This document shows positions 53,730 to 63,360 of a stretch of DNA of 64,000 nt, one piece after another. Every line of letters begins with the position of its first letter. The first letter of the stretch is position 1. Source of the DNA: Jeotgalicoccus marinus DSM 19772 (GTDB lineage: Bacteria > Bacillota > Bacilli > Staphylococcales > Salinicoccaceae); assembly GCF_000425825.1 (NCBI RefSeq), contig NZ_AUEE01000008.1, positions 42,290 through 106,289 of the forward strand, written 5' to 3'. Position numbers and translations under genes: made by a program. The notes beneath the pieces were generated by a model, which saw nothing but the letters and a program-made list of their open reading frames with translations, did not search any database and had not been told where the DNA came from.

Positions 53730-54980
53730 ATGAAGGTCTTAGTAGTAGGTAGTGGCGGTAGAGAACATGCGCTTGTAAAAAAGCTAAGTGAGTCAAAATA
53801 TGTTGATGAAATTCATGCCGTCCCAGGGAATGATAGTATGAAACAGTATGCTGAAATTTACCCTGAAATCTCAGACGTTGATACAGAAAAAATCTCAGAA
53901 AAATGTAGAGCACTTGAAATTACTTGGGCAATTATCGGGCCAGAGGCTCCGCTTAATATTGGTCTTAGTGATGTTTTAGAAGAAGCTGGAGTTAAGGTTT
54001 TTGGACCAAGAAAATTAGAAGCTCAACTTGAATCATCTAAGGAATTTGCTAAGAAGATTATGCAGAAATATGATATTCCAACCGCAGACTACCAAGTTTT
54101 CTATAATAAAGATGAAGCTAGGGCATACATTGAACATAAAGGAGCACCTATAGTACTTAAAAAAGATGGCCTTGCTGCGGGTAAAGGTGTCTTTGTTGCT
54201 ATGACTATGGATGAGGCACTTCAAGCGCTTGACTACATTTCTGATGAATCTTCAGAAGAAGGACTCGTAATTGAAGAATTTTTAGAAGGTGAAGAATTTA
54301 GTTTGATGGTGCTAGTCAACGAAGATTATATTATACCTTTTGATATTATTGCTCAAGATCATAAACGTGCCTATGATAATGATCAAGGTCCTAACACAGG
54401 CGGTATGGGTGCCTATGCGCCAGTCCATCACTTGGGTGATTCAGTGATTGAAGAAGCGGTAGAGACTATTGTTCAGCCTATGGCAGATGCGATGGTTAAA
54501 GAAGGTTTGAAGTATTTTGGTGTTATGTACCTTGGCGCTATCATTACTAAAGATGGTATTAAGGTCATTGAATTTAATGCACGTTTTGGTGATCCAGAGG
54601 CTCAAATTCTTTTATCATTATTAGATTCAGACTTAATTGAAGTGCTAGAAGCGGTTAAAGCGAAAGAGAAATATCAGTTAAACTTCTCTAAGGATTATAT
54701 GCTTGGAGTTATCTTAGCGTCTAAAGGCTATCCTGAATCATCTACTAAAGGATTAAAGGTGAAGATACCAACTGAACTTAATGATCAGGTGTTTAATAGT
54801 GGTCTAAAACAAGTCGATGATGATATTTTTGAAACTAACGGTGGACGTGTCTTGTTGGTCACTGCTAGAGGTGAGAATTTAGAAGTAGCTAAAAACTTAG
54901 CTTACGATAATCTCAAAAAAGTAGACTTTCATGGTGATGATCTATTCTATAGAACGGATATTGGGACTAGGGGATTATAA
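53730..54980 (+). CDS. purD: GAR synthetase (phosphoribosylamine--glycine ligase)
   Basis: 416-residue ATP-grasp ligase for glycinamide ribonucleotide. VLVVGSGGREHAL, IGPEAPL, KKDGLAAGKGV, NTGGMGAYAPV and EFNARFGDPEAQ are present. AGGAGA before ATG 53730. Last gene of the operon; purB is not in this window. Confidence 0.97.
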   Translation: MKVLVVGSGGREHALVKKLSESKYVDEIHAVPGNDSMKQYAEIYPEISDVDTEKISEKCRALEITWAIIGPEAPLNIGLSDVLEEAGVKVFGPRKLEAQLESSKEFAKKIMQKYDIPTADYQVFYNKDEARAYIEHKGAPIVLKKDGLAAGKGVFVAMTMDEALQALDYISDESSEEGLVIEEFLEGEEFSLMVLVNEDYIIPFDIIAQDHKRAYDNDQGPNTGGMGAYAPVHHLGDSVIEEAVETIVQPMADAMVKEGLKYFGVMYLGAIITKDGIKVIEFNARFGDPEAQILLSLLDSDLIEVLEAVKAKEKYQLNFSKDYMLGVILASKGYPESSTKGLKVKIPTELNDQVFNSGLKQVDDDIFETNGGRVLLVTARGENLEVAKNLAYDNLKKVDFHGDDLFYRTDIGTRGL

Positions 54981-55018
54981 AAAACCTTTCACATCAAAAA
55001 AGATGTGAAAGGTTTTTA
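54981..55018. terminator. Terminator of the pur operon
   Basis: Perfect 15-bp stem (54981-54995 with 55002-55016), 6-nt A loop, T5. Confidence 0.95.
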
Positions 55019-55090
55019 TCGTTAAATTGATATAGCAAAAATTTTAAAATCATAGTATAATAATAGGGATTAATATTAGGAGGCGTCAGA

Positions 55091-56668
55091 ATGAAAAAGT
55101 ACATATTACCAATTATTGCTCTATTTGTTCTCGTACTTGCTGCTTGTACATCTGATAGCGAGGTTGACGAGGAATTAACAGAAGGTGAGGGAGAAGGTGA
55201 AGAGACTACTGGAGAAGCGATTGATTTCAGTATCATGTCGCTACCAAACTCTCTAGACCCACATGCTGCTAATGATGGCTATTCATTATATGTTATGACA
55301 AACATTTATGAAACTTTAGTAAAACTGAATCAAGACTTGGAATTAGAACCAGGACTTGCTGAAAGTTATGAGCAAATTTCAGATACAACTTGGGAATTTA
55401 AGCTCAGAGAAGGGATCAAATTCCATGATAGTAGTGATTTTAATGCAGAAGTCGTTAAAGCGAACTTAGACCGTGTACGTGATGAGGAAGTTGCATCACC
55501 ATTATCTTTCTTGTTTACAGAAATTGATGAAGTTGAAGTTGTAGATGACTACACTGTTCAAATTCACACGAAACAACCATTTGCTGCCTTACCTGCTCAC
55601 TTAGCACATCCAGGTGGACACATGATTAGTAAAGAAGTTATTGATGCGGATTATGCTCAAATGGAAGAGGGCGGTAATCCTTTAACAGAAGTAAACCGTA
55701 CACCAGTAGGCACAGGTTTCTTTAAATTTGAAGATATTAAAGAAGGCGAAGAAATTACTTTAGTTCGTAACGAAGAATATTGGGGAGATTTAGCTAAGCC
55801 TGAATCTATCACTTTTAGAGCAGTTCCAGAAGATCAGTCAAGAATCGCTGAATTAACTTCAGGTACAGCAGACATCATCTATCCGATGGACCCGAATGAT
55901 GTTGAACAAGTGGATTCTAATGAAGGTAGTGAAGTGCAACAACGTCCAAGTGCGAATATGACTTACTTAGGATTTAATACTGAAAAAGAACCATTTAATG
56001 ATGAAAATGTGAGACTTGCGATTGCTTCAGCTATTGATAAAAACTCAATCATTGAAAATATTCTTGTCGGTATTCACGAGGTGGCAGAAACACCGTTAAA
56101 CCCAACTGTTTTTGGCTATAGTGAAAACTTAGACCCAATTGAATATGATCTTGACCAGGCGAAAGAATATCTTGCAGAAAGTGATTATCCAGATGGTTTT
56201 TCAGCAGAAGTTGTACTAAACTCAAGAACGCATCAAGATGTTGCAACGTATATTCAAGAAGTACTAAAAGAATTAAATATAGACCTAGAAATTTCCTTGA
56301 TGGAAGCGGGAGCATATCAGGAATATACTGCCAACGGTGACCATGAAATGTTCATGGGTGGCTGGGGAACAGTAACCTTAGATGCAGACTATGGTCTATA
56401 TCCTATGTTCCACTCTGATAATATCGGAGCTGCAGGAAATAGAACACGTTACTCTAACTCAGAAGTTGATGAACTGCTTGATAATGCCCGTGTTGAGCTA
56501 GATGAAGAAACACGTCTACAAATGTATGAAGACGCTCAACAAATTATTATCGATGAAGAACCATTAATTCCGATCTTCCATACTGAATTGTTAACAGGAA
56601 TTAACTCTGATTTAGATGGCTATTATCAATACCCAAGTAGTTTCCCTTATTTAAAAGACTTGCATTAA
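55091..56668 (+). CDS. Peptide/nickel-type ABC transporter binding lipoprotein (orphan)
   Basis: 525-residue family 5 solute-binding protein (OppA/DppE/GsiB type). Lipobox LAAC (Cys19) then an acidic linker; SLDPHAANDGYS, GLAESYEQIS, WEFKLREGIKFHDSSDFNA (domain I) and FNTEKEPFNDENVRLAIASA match the family. AGGAGGCG before ATG 55091. No permease or ATPase genes follow: a strong terminator comes straight after, so it must work with a transporter encoded elsewhere. Could bind peptides, glutathione or metallophores. Confidence 0.9.
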   Translation: MKKYILPIIALFVLVLAACTSDSEVDEELTEGEGEGEETTGEAIDFSIMSLPNSLDPHAANDGYSLYVMTNIYETLVKLNQDLELEPGLAESYEQISDTTWEFKLREGIKFHDSSDFNAEVVKANLDRVRDEEVASPLSFLFTEIDEVEVVDDYTVQIHTKQPFAALPAHLAHPGGHMISKEVIDADYAQMEEGGNPLTEVNRTPVGTGFFKFEDIKEGEEITLVRNEEYWGDLAKPESITFRAVPEDQSRIAELTSGTADIIYPMDPNDVEQVDSNEGSEVQQRPSANMTYLGFNTEKEPFNDENVRLAIASAIDKNSIIENILVGIHEVAETPLNPTVFGYSENLDPIEYDLDQAKEYLAESDYPDGFSAEVVLNSRTHQDVATYIQEVLKELNIDLEISLMEAGAYQEYTANGDHEMFMGGWGTVTLDADYGLYPMFHSDNIGAAGNRTRYSNSEVDELLDNARVELDEETRLQMYEDAQQIIIDEEPLIPIFHTELLTGINSDLDGYYQYPSSFPYLKDLH

Positions 56669-56712
56669 AAAAAGCTTCTACTCAAAAATTACATTTTGAG
56701 TAGAAGCTTTTT
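56669..56712. terminator. Terminator after the binding protein
   Basis: 18-bp perfect stem (56670-56687 with 56694-56711) with A/T flanks. Confidence 0.93.
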
Positions 56713-56798
56713 GCATGTATTTACAAGTAACTAAGCAAATTTTATACTTTAATTAACAAAGAACGAATAAGTATTAAGACTATATAAGGAGAATAAAA

Positions 56799-57299
56799 AT
56801 GAAAATAAGAGCACTAGAAGAAACTGACTTAAACTTTATTCATACATTGAATAACAGATACTCTACTATGGCATATTGGTTTGAAGAACCATATGAATCA
56901 TTAGGCGAATTAAAATCGCTTTACCAGAAGCATATCTTAGATGAATCCGAGAGGAGATTTATCATAGAAGATGAGAATGAGAAGGTAGGCATTGTAGAAT
57001 TAGTAGAAATAAACTTTATTCATAGGAATTGTGAAATTCAGATTATAGTGGATGAACAATTTGCTGGAAATGGATATGCCAAAAGGGCAATGAAACAAGC
57101 AATAGACTATGCATTTAACATTTTAAATTTGCATAAAATATATTTATATGTCGATGTTGAAAATGAAAAAGCCATCCACATATATAAAAATCAAAATTTT
57201 GAAATTGAAGGCACCTTACAAGAACATTTTTATACTAAAGGGGAATACCAAAATTCTCACATTATGGGACTTTTAAAGAAAAACTGGAGAAGTGAATAG
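56799..57299 (+). CDS. speG: Spermidine N1-acetyltransferase
   Basis: 166-residue GNAT enzyme. The full length lines up with E. coli SpeG: MAYWFEEPYESL, HILDESERRFIIEDENEK, VELVEINFIHRNCEIQI, and ENEKAIHIYKNQNFEIEG; AGNGYAKRA is the acetyl-CoA loop. It acetylates spermidine/spermine and prevents polyamine toxicity. In S. aureus the gene is strain-variable and associated with the ACME element. AAGGAG before ATG 56799, own terminator. No mobile genes next to it, although the adjacent stretch downstream contains a decayed gene. Confidence 0.92.
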   Translation: MKIRALEETDLNFIHTLNNRYSTMAYWFEEPYESLGELKSLYQKHILDESERRFIIEDENEKVGIVELVEINFIHRNCEIQIIVDEQFAGNGYAKRAMKQAIDYAFNILNLHKIYLYVDVENEKAIHIYKNQNFEIEGTLQEHFYTKGEYQNSHIMGLLKKNWRSE

Positions 57300-57324
57300 A
57301 TAAAACTTTTTCCATAGATAGACA

Positions 57325-57367
57325 CCACCCACTTCAACAAAAGAAGGTTGAAGTGAGTGGTTTTTTA
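57325..57367 (+). terminator. Terminator after speG
   Basis: 14-nt arms with one mismatch (57325-57338 with 57347-57360) and T6. The next 180 bp up to 57547 contain no gene I can support. Confidence 0.9.
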
Positions 57368-57546
57368 ATATGATGTTTTACTTTTTTAATTCTCAATTGA
57401 GGCATTATTCAGGCAAGTGTACAAGAGCGTCTACTTAAGTGGCACTTTCAAGTTTACATATGTTAACAAAAAGGAAATTAAGTGATAGGTAGGTACAGAT
57501 TTGTATATGTCAGGTAACAGTATTTTAAATAAAAAGAGGAGAGTTT

Positions 57547-58248
57547 TTGATACATGATGTATCTGTCCATCAACAATATCAGTTAGCAAAAAAAGATGAA
57601 CTTAAAATCTTAATCGTCGGTGCAGGTATAGCGGGATTAACTGCGGCACAAATGCTTAGAAAGCAAGGAAATAACCCAGTATTAATAGAACGAAATAAAA
57701 GTAATAAAAGTTCTGGTTATATGTTAGCTTTGATGCCCATGGTAGATAATGCAATTTCAGAACTCAAAGTAACTGAAACATATTTAAATAAAAGTGTTTC
57801 TATTAATAACTTTAATTTTTACAGTCATCAAGGCAGTCTTTTACGCAAAAATTCCATACATGAATTAATGAGTAAATACGGTACCTACAGAGGTATTTCT
57901 CGTGGACGCTTGATAGAGGTACTTACTGATGATGGTTGCATGTTAACGTACGATACGAAAGTGAGCGATTTACATCAAAAAATAATAAAGTATCTGTTTC
58001 TTTTGAAGGATATGAAGATTTATTTGATTTTGATCTAATAATAATTTAAAAACATCTTAAATAATTATGAAAAAATATAACGACCGCGGGTTGAAAAAGC
58101 TCAATCTGCTTCTAGGAATCTTGCGAAGTTGATGTTTAATGAGAGTAGTATTTTTGCTTTTGTCAGAGATGAGGTATTGAGATTTATGACAATTGAAAGA
58201 GGTCTTAAATCAATATTGAAACTAATAGAAAATCAGCCTAAACCTTAA
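57547..58248 (+). pseudogene. Remnant of an FAD-dependent monooxygenase
   Basis: The N-terminal part (TTG 57547 after GAGGAGAG) has the Rossmann FAD motif ILIVGAGIAGLTAAQML, then SSGYMLALMPM and GRLIEVLTD, common in FAD hydroxylases. The frame is lost near 57975: SVSFEGYEDLFDFDLI continues in another frame. Further on, from about 58082, a stretch reads RPRVEKAQSASRNLAKLMF and ends at TAA 58246 like the C-terminus of the same enzyme family. The centre (roughly 150-200 residues, including the GD motif) is gone. So this is a gene decayed by frameshift and internal deletion. Confidence 0.85.
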
Positions 58249-58328
58249 AATGTTATTACTTTTTAGGAAAATAATATTGGAACGATGACCATACTAAAAG
58301 TAGACTGATTCTTACCTAAATAAAATTT

Positions 58329-58373
58329 GAAACGGCATGCACAGATATTTTTAGTATGTACATGCCGTTTCTC
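58329..58373. terminator. Hairpin between the pseudogene and the histidine kinase
   Basis: 11-bp perfect stem (58329-58339 with 58361-58371) with a 21-nt loop; no strong T run, so likely a weak bidirectional terminator for convergent transcription. Confidence 0.5.
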
Positions 58374-58445
58374 GTATATAATATAAAAGTTATTTTTGTG
58401 CCAATTAAAGTGACTATTTAACTGTGTGTTATCGTGTATAAACTT

Positions 58446-59915
58446 TTAGCGGAAATTAATGATGAATTTTACACCATGTTCAGTTGGATCTGCTGTAAAG
58501 CTGCCATTATGGAAATTTACAGCATCCATAATAATTGAAAAGCCAAGACCGTGCTGGTCTTTATCTTCCTTAGTCGTTTGTTTACTCTGTATCAGTTTAC
58601 TGAGATCTTTTTGGTCTATACCTTGACCATTATCTTCATAAGTGATGACGATACCTTCTTCATTATCTTCTAGAATAATGTTAATGATCGGATTTTTTTC
58701 ATTATGATCCAGGCTGTTCTCAATCAGGTTGATAAACATACGCTCTACATACAACTTATTTCCATAGAATTCATCATCGTCTAAATTGTTATCTATATTG
58801 ATATCTTTGTAGCCGACAGTTTTAATGATTTCCTTAAGCGCACGGGCTAGTGAAAAGGATTCCTTGTCTAGTTCCATCTGACTTGTTTCGACTTTAAAAG
58901 TGCTATTTAAACTATCAATCAGCTGTTCCATATATAAGGCTTTATCAGAAATTAAAGTGATATATTCCTTTTGGTCATCTGGAAAATAAGGCATTACTTT
59001 AGAATAGCCATAGATGGAAGTTAAGGGTGATTTTAAGTCATGAGAAATTTGGTTTAGCCACTTCGTTCTATAGTAATCAATTTGATTTTGGTACAATCGA
59101 TCTTCTAATAGTTGAGCATTTAGAGAATCAACAGCTTCATCAAGCTCCTTGTAGATTTTCTTAGATTTTTTCCTGTTATATGAAGCACTCGGTTTATATA
59201 ACAATCCATTAGATAGTTGGGTCAGCCAATCGACATAGAAGAACAAAGGTTTACTTAGTCTTCGAGTCATAATGATGGATAAGATAATTGCCAAGAGAAT
59301 TATAAAAATAGGCACAACGATTAACAGGATACCTATTAATTTGAAGACAGTAATATCCGTATCTGTAAATTCATCAACATAGGCATAGTCCATAGTCGTT
59401 GCTGATTCAAAAAACTGTAGCTCATCACCAATGATATGATAGTTATAATCGTTATAGTTTTTCGTATACAGACTATCAATCAGCATTAGAGTATCGACCT
59501 CATCTTCATTTGAGATATCGATATTTGTGTCATCATTCTCATTGATCATTAGAAAGTGTGCATTTTCTTTATAGGGGATGGCAATTGTTGTTGTAATATT
59601 ATCGATGATCAGCGATTTTAAATTACGGTTACTCTTCGGATATATCGTATTTGCTTCATCATCGATAATGAAAGCTGTATAGCCTTCTTCTTTAAGAGAT
59701 GATTTAAGATTATCAGACAGTATATAACCATCTTCATCGTCATCATTGATTTCAGTAATTAATTCATAGTTATCAATCTTAGCCGGTGAGTTATTAGAGA
59801 ACAATGAGTTCACGTTTATACCAAAAAGAAAAAGACTTATGATCACAACAAGTAAACTCAAGATCAGAAAAGTAATGATGTACTTTAAAAATATTAAAGC
59901 AAAACGCCTATTCAT
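58446..59915 (-). CDS. Sensor histidine kinase
   Basis: 489 residues. Membrane segments at about 8-33 and 195-220 enclose an extracellular sensor of ~160 residues, rich in Asp and Asn (DNYELITEINDDDEDGYIL). Then HAMP-like and HisKA with NQISHDLKSPLTSIYGYSK (phospho-acceptor His about 287), and HATPase_c with INLIENSLDHNEKN (N box), EDNGQGI and GLGFSI. ATG 59915 overlaps the response regulator end; GTGGTGAT precedes it. Forms a two-component pair with the next gene. Signal unknown; no Bce-type transporter nearby. Confidence 0.9.
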   Translation of the reverse strand: MNRRFALIFLKYIITFLILSLLVVIISLFLFGINVNSLFSNNSPAKIDNYELITEINDDDEDGYILSDNLKSSLKEEGYTAFIIDDEANTIYPKSNRNLKSLIIDNITTTIAIPYKENAHFLMINENDDTNIDISNEDEVDTLMLIDSLYTKNYNDYNYHIIGDELQFFESATTMDYAYVDEFTDTDITVFKLIGILLIVVPIFIILLAIILSIIMTRRLSKPLFFYVDWLTQLSNGLLYKPSASYNRKKSKKIYKELDEAVDSLNAQLLEDRLYQNQIDYYRTKWLNQISHDLKSPLTSIYGYSKVMPYFPDDQKEYITLISDKALYMEQLIDSLNSTFKVETSQMELDKESFSLARALKEIIKTVGYKDINIDNNLDDDEFYGNKLYVERMFINLIENSLDHNEKNPIINIILEDNEEGIVITYEDNGQGIDQKDLSKLIQSKQTTKEDKDQHGLGFSIIMDAVNFHNGSFTADPTEHGVKFIINFR

Positions 59916-60579
59916 TAACATCACCACGGAAGATATATCCTTTCCCTCTAACGGTTTGAATTAATTCAGGTTGTTCTGGACTATCTTCAATTTTTTTACG
60001 CAAGGTTCTAATGTGCACCATCAATGTATTATCATCCACACCTTTGTCATAACCCCAAACATTTAGGTAGAGTTGCTCTTTCGTAAGTATTTGATTATTG
60101 TTTGTCATAAAACAGGTTAAGAGATCGTATTCTCTTGTTGTTAGATGAATTTTTATGTCTGCCTTGAATACCTCTGCTGTCGACGTGTCCACTGTTAGGT
60201 CTTTATATTTCATATGATGTACTGGCTCTAAGTGCACTTTTACTCTATAGGCAAGTTCGATAGGGTCAAATGGTTTTTTGACATAATCTATCGCACCTTG
60301 TTGAAAGCCTTTATAGACATCAATTTCAGAATCTTTAGCAGTGACAATAATGACTTTTGTCATATTTAAATTGATGAATTTCATTAACTGGTAGCCACTT
60401 TCTGATTTTAAATTTAAATCTAATAGTAAGACTTGAAAATTGTGTCTTAAGATTAAGTCTTTTGCCTCTTCTAAGTGGCTAGCAGTGTATACATTATTTA
60501 TATTTTGAGACGATAAACTTAAAGTTATCAATTGTAAAATATCATTATCGTCTTCAACGATTAAAATTTTATTAGTCAT
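59908..60579 (-). CDS. OmpR/PhoB-family response regulator
   Basis: 223 residues: receiver domain (ILIVEDDNDILQL; phospho-Asp in LLLDLNLKSESGYQL; Thr/Lys in VIIVTAKDS and YVKKPFDPIEL) and a C-terminal winged helix (LTTREYDLLTCFMTNNNQIL ... VHIRTLRKKIE ... TVRGKGYIF). GAGGTG before ATG 60579. Coupled to the kinase gene by an 8-bp overlap. Its likely binding site is the direct-repeat array at 60641-60679 before the divergent DUF418 gene. Confidence 0.94.
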   Translation of the reverse strand: MTNKILIVEDDNDILQLITLSLSSQNINNVYTASHLEEAKDLILRHNFQVLLLDLNLKSESGYQLMKFINLNMTKVIIVTAKDSEIDVYKGFQQGAIDYVKKPFDPIELAYRVKVHLEPVHHMKYKDLTVDTSTAEVFKADIKIHLTTREYDLLTCFMTNNNQILTKEQLYLNVWGYDKGVDDNTLMVHIRTLRKKIEDSPEQPELIQTVRGKGYIFRGDVNE

Positions 60580-60640
60580 AGTGACACCTCAATTATATTG
60601 TAAAAATAAAAGCTCTACTTGACCACCTTTATAGAATAAA

Positions 60641-60694
60641 TTAAGACACATTTAAGGTAAGTTTAAATTTCTCTTAAAGTCTGAAGGATACAAT
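60641..60694 (+). promoter_or_regulatory. Four TTAA direct repeats at 11-bp spacing, with downstream -10
   Basis: TTAAG at 60641 and 60652 and TTAAA at 60663 and 60674 recur at exactly 11 bp, i.e. on one face of the helix. OmpR/PhoB-type regulators bind such tandem half-sites (e.g. SaeR GTTAA-N6-GTTAA, PhoP TTAACA). A -10 TACAAT follows at 60689-60694, so the last repeats cover the -35 region as for an activator. Target is the DUF418 gene; the divergent TCS promoter could also be covered. Confidence 0.65.
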
Positions 60695-60715
60695 GGTTTT
60701 GAGGTGAATTATAAA

Positions 60716-61915
60716 GTGAAAAGAATCGAAAGTGCAGATGTTATAAGAGGATTCAGTTTGTATGGAATCTTAATGGCTAATCTACTTATTTTTCAATTTG
60801 GTTTAAGTGGAAAAGACCACATGGAATTTTATGAATTGAACACGATTAATGAGTTTCTATTTAAGGCTGTAAAGGTGATATTTGAAGGTAGTTTCATGCC
60901 TATTTTTGCCATACTGTTTGGTTTTTCCATGGATAAATTATTTGAATCCATGAAGAATAAGGAAATGAAATGGAAAAGGTTTAAACTTCTATGTCGAGCA
61001 ATTGGCATTTTAGTAATTGGTTTTCTTCATGCTACATATATTTGGGAAGGGGACATTCTTTTAGCATATGGACTCGCCATGTTAGTATCCATTATTTTTA
61101 TAGGTTTACCTTCTTGGTTTTATAAAATTATATCCGGCATCATCATCGTCATTCTATTGTTAATGCTTGGGAGTGGTTTTCTATCTAGTGAAATTGATGA
61201 AGCATCAACGGTTAGTGAAGCGGAGACAAATGAATATATGACTGAATTACTAACGGTCTATCAGACTGGAACTTACGGTGAAATTGTCGATGCTAGAGAG
61301 AATATGGAAGATCCTTTTTACAATGAAATGATGAGTGAATTCAAGGATTCAAAAGGGTTATTCATGATTTTAGGACTTTTTATGCCAGCACTTGGCTTTA
61401 TGTTTGGTATCAACCTGTCCCGTTCTGATTGGTTCCAAAAGGATGGCGCAAAATTTTGGAATAGTGCACTATATATTTGGCTTATTCCAGTAAGTATCAT
61501 AATGAAATCAAGTATTTACTGGCTAAATGATGAGACATTAGCAAGTAACTTAAACCTAGTTTTTGGCCTATTTTTAGCGTTTGGTTTAATGAGCTTAATG
61601 AAACTTTTATACCAGAGATATGAGAATAACATCATTATGACCGGTATGAAAAATATCGGTAAACTGTCGCTAACTATGTATATCTTACAAAGTATCTTTG
61701 GCACATTCGTGATGTACGGCTATGGGATTGGCATGTTTGGTACTAATACTGTAATCTTTACGGTTATCTTGTTTACACTCTTCTACGTACTTCAGTTGAT
61801 CCTTGCGACTTGGTATATGAAACACTTTAGATATGGTCCTTTAGAATATCTACTTAGAATGGTCACTTACCTACGTATCCGTAGTAGGAAATGGCAGAAT
61901 AAGACTTCAAAATAG
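60716..61915 (+). CDS. DUF418-family membrane protein (YeiB-like)
   Basis: 399 residues, about eight to ten helices. RIESADVIRGFSLYGILMANLL is the start typical of YeiB; FEGSFMPIFAILFGFSMDKL follows and the C-terminal third (GKLSLTMYILQSIFGTFVMYGYG, then FRYGPLEYLLRM) is the DUF418 domain. A hydrophilic loop near 165-210 separates the halves. GTG 60716 has GAGGTG 9 nt upstream; an earlier GTG at 60704 lies in it. Function unknown. Divergent from the TCS that probably controls it. Confidence 0.86.
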   Translation: MKRIESADVIRGFSLYGILMANLLIFQFGLSGKDHMEFYELNTINEFLFKAVKVIFEGSFMPIFAILFGFSMDKLFESMKNKEMKWKRFKLLCRAIGILVIGFLHATYIWEGDILLAYGLAMLVSIIFIGLPSWFYKIISGIIIVILLLMLGSGFLSSEIDEASTVSEAETNEYMTELLTVYQTGTYGEIVDARENMEDPFYNEMMSEFKDSKGLFMILGLFMPALGFMFGINLSRSDWFQKDGAKFWNSALYIWLIPVSIIMKSSIYWLNDETLASNLNLVFGLFLAFGLMSLMKLLYQRYENNIIMTGMKNIGKLSLTMYILQSIFGTFVMYGYGIGMFGTNTVIFTVILFTLFYVLQLILATWYMKHFRYGPLEYLLRMVTYLRIRSRKWQNKTSK

Positions 61916-62008
61916 ATCTGTTTTTATAATAAAATCTGACAGTTTAAATGCTTTTATGCTAAAATTTAATTAATTACGACTTTAATCTAGTTAGGTAAGG
62001 ATGATGTT

Positions 62009-62614
62009 ATGAAGACTTTGCTTCTCACAGGATACGAACCATTTTTAAAGTTTAAAACCAATCCAACACAGTCTGTTGTTGAAAGCCTTGAAGGTAAAAC
62101 AATTGGTGGTTATAAGATTGTCGGTAGAATTTATCCTGTTGTTTTTGGTGAGATTAATAGTTTAATCGAAAAAGACATTGAAGATGTAGAACCTGATGCT
62201 ATTGTTTCACTTGGACTGGCTAATGGTATTAAAAGCATCCACCTTGAACGTATTGCAATCAATACGAGAGATGGTCGTGAGGATAATTCAGGTTTTAAAC
62301 CAAGCGGAGAAAGAATCTATAAAGATGGTGCGGATGGGCTATTCTCTAAATTGCCTTTAAAGCGATTAGAACAAGCACTTTTAGATGCAAATATTCCAAC
62401 AACAATTTCTAATTCAGCAGGGACATATCTCTGTAATAATTTAATGTATAGTAGTCTTTATTATTTAAATCAGAAAGGCTTAGACATTCCAGCAGGTTTT
62501 GTACATGTTCCACCGAGTCATGAAATTGGAATTGCAGTTGGGTCTGCAAGTTGGTCTCAAGAAGATATCACAAAAGCAATTCATATCTTAATAGAAAATC
62601 TTCAAGATACTTAG
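62009..62614 (+). CDS. pcp: Pyrrolidone-carboxylate peptidase (pyroglutamyl-peptidase I)
   Basis: 201-residue cysteine peptidase (C15) that removes 5-oxoproline from peptide N-termini. Catalytic triad E80 (HLERIAINTRD), C142 (SAGTYLCNNLMY) and H166 (GFVHVPPS) all present. Its product 5-oxoproline is the substrate of the PxpABC enzyme coded 20 kb upstream. ATG 62009 after GTAAGG. nagB begins 9 bp past its stop. Confidence 0.95.
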   Translation: MKTLLLTGYEPFLKFKTNPTQSVVESLEGKTIGGYKIVGRIYPVVFGEINSLIEKDIEDVEPDAIVSLGLANGIKSIHLERIAINTRDGREDNSGFKPSGERIYKDGADGLFSKLPLKRLEQALLDANIPTTISNSAGTYLCNNLMYSSLYYLNQKGLDIPAGFVHVPPSHEIGIAVGSASWSQEDITKAIHILIENLQDT

Positions 62615-62623
62615 GAGGGCATT

Positions 62624-63343
62624 ATGGACGTTTTAAAAGTAAATTCATATGAAGAAATGAGCGATAAGGCTGCGGGTATTTTGATGGATGTAATCCAATC
62701 TAAGTCAGCACCAGTTATCGGTTTAGCAACCGGTTCAACACCAGAAGGTACGTATCAAGCACTTGTTAAAAAACTTAATGATAGTGATGTCGATCAAGAT
62801 CAGATCACAACATTTAATTTAGATGAGTATGTTGGACTAGACGCCTCACATGATCAAAGTTATTCATATTATATGCATAAAAACTTTTTTGATCATGTTT
62901 CTATTAAGGAAGAAAATATTAATCTATTAAATGGTATGGCAGAAAGTGAAACAGCAGAAGTTGAAAGTTACGAGAGAAAGATTGACGAGAAAGGTATCGA
63001 CATTCAACTACTCGGTATCGGACGTAATGGTCACATTGCTTTTAATGAACCAGGCACTTCATTTGATTCATTAACACATAAAGTTGAATTAACACCAGAA
63101 ACGATTGAAGATAATTCGAGGTTCTTTGATGATATTGATGATGTACCTAAGGCTGCATTTTCTATGGGCTTAGCGTCAATTATGAAAGCGAGAAAAATTC
63201 TTATTTTAATCAATGGTGAGAATAAGAAAGAAGCCTTATCAGCACTACTTAGTGGTGAAGTTTCAGAAGAAAATCCGGCTTCTATTCTAAATAATCATCC
63301 TGATGTAACGATAATTGCAGACAGTGCAGCAATTGGTGAATAA
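62624..63343 (+). CDS. nagB: Glucosamine-6-phosphate deaminase
   Basis: 239 residues. Converts glucosamine 6-phosphate to fructose 6-phosphate and ammonia. IGLATGSTPEGTYQAL, FNLDEYVGLD, LGIGRNGHIAFNEPGTSF and the end with NNHPDVTIIAD are characteristic. AGGAGGGC before ATG 62624. Short form as in B. subtilis and staphylococci. Cotranscribed with pcp. Confidence 0.96.
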   Translation: MDVLKVNSYEEMSDKAAGILMDVIQSKSAPVIGLATGSTPEGTYQALVKKLNDSDVDQDQITTFNLDEYVGLDASHDQSYSYYMHKNFFDHVSIKEENINLLNGMAESETAEVESYERKIDEKGIDIQLLGIGRNGHIAFNEPGTSFDSLTHKVELTPETIEDNSRFFDDIDDVPKAAFSMGLASIMKARKILILINGENKKEALSALLSGEVSEENPASILNNHPDVTIIADSAAIGE

Positions 63344-63360
63344 GGCTAACATATGAGATA

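Noticed and set aside
57300..57546. Regulatory element or small gene between speG and the FAD remnant
   Set aside because: Only the speG terminator is convincing; no promoter pair or frame with a good start was found.
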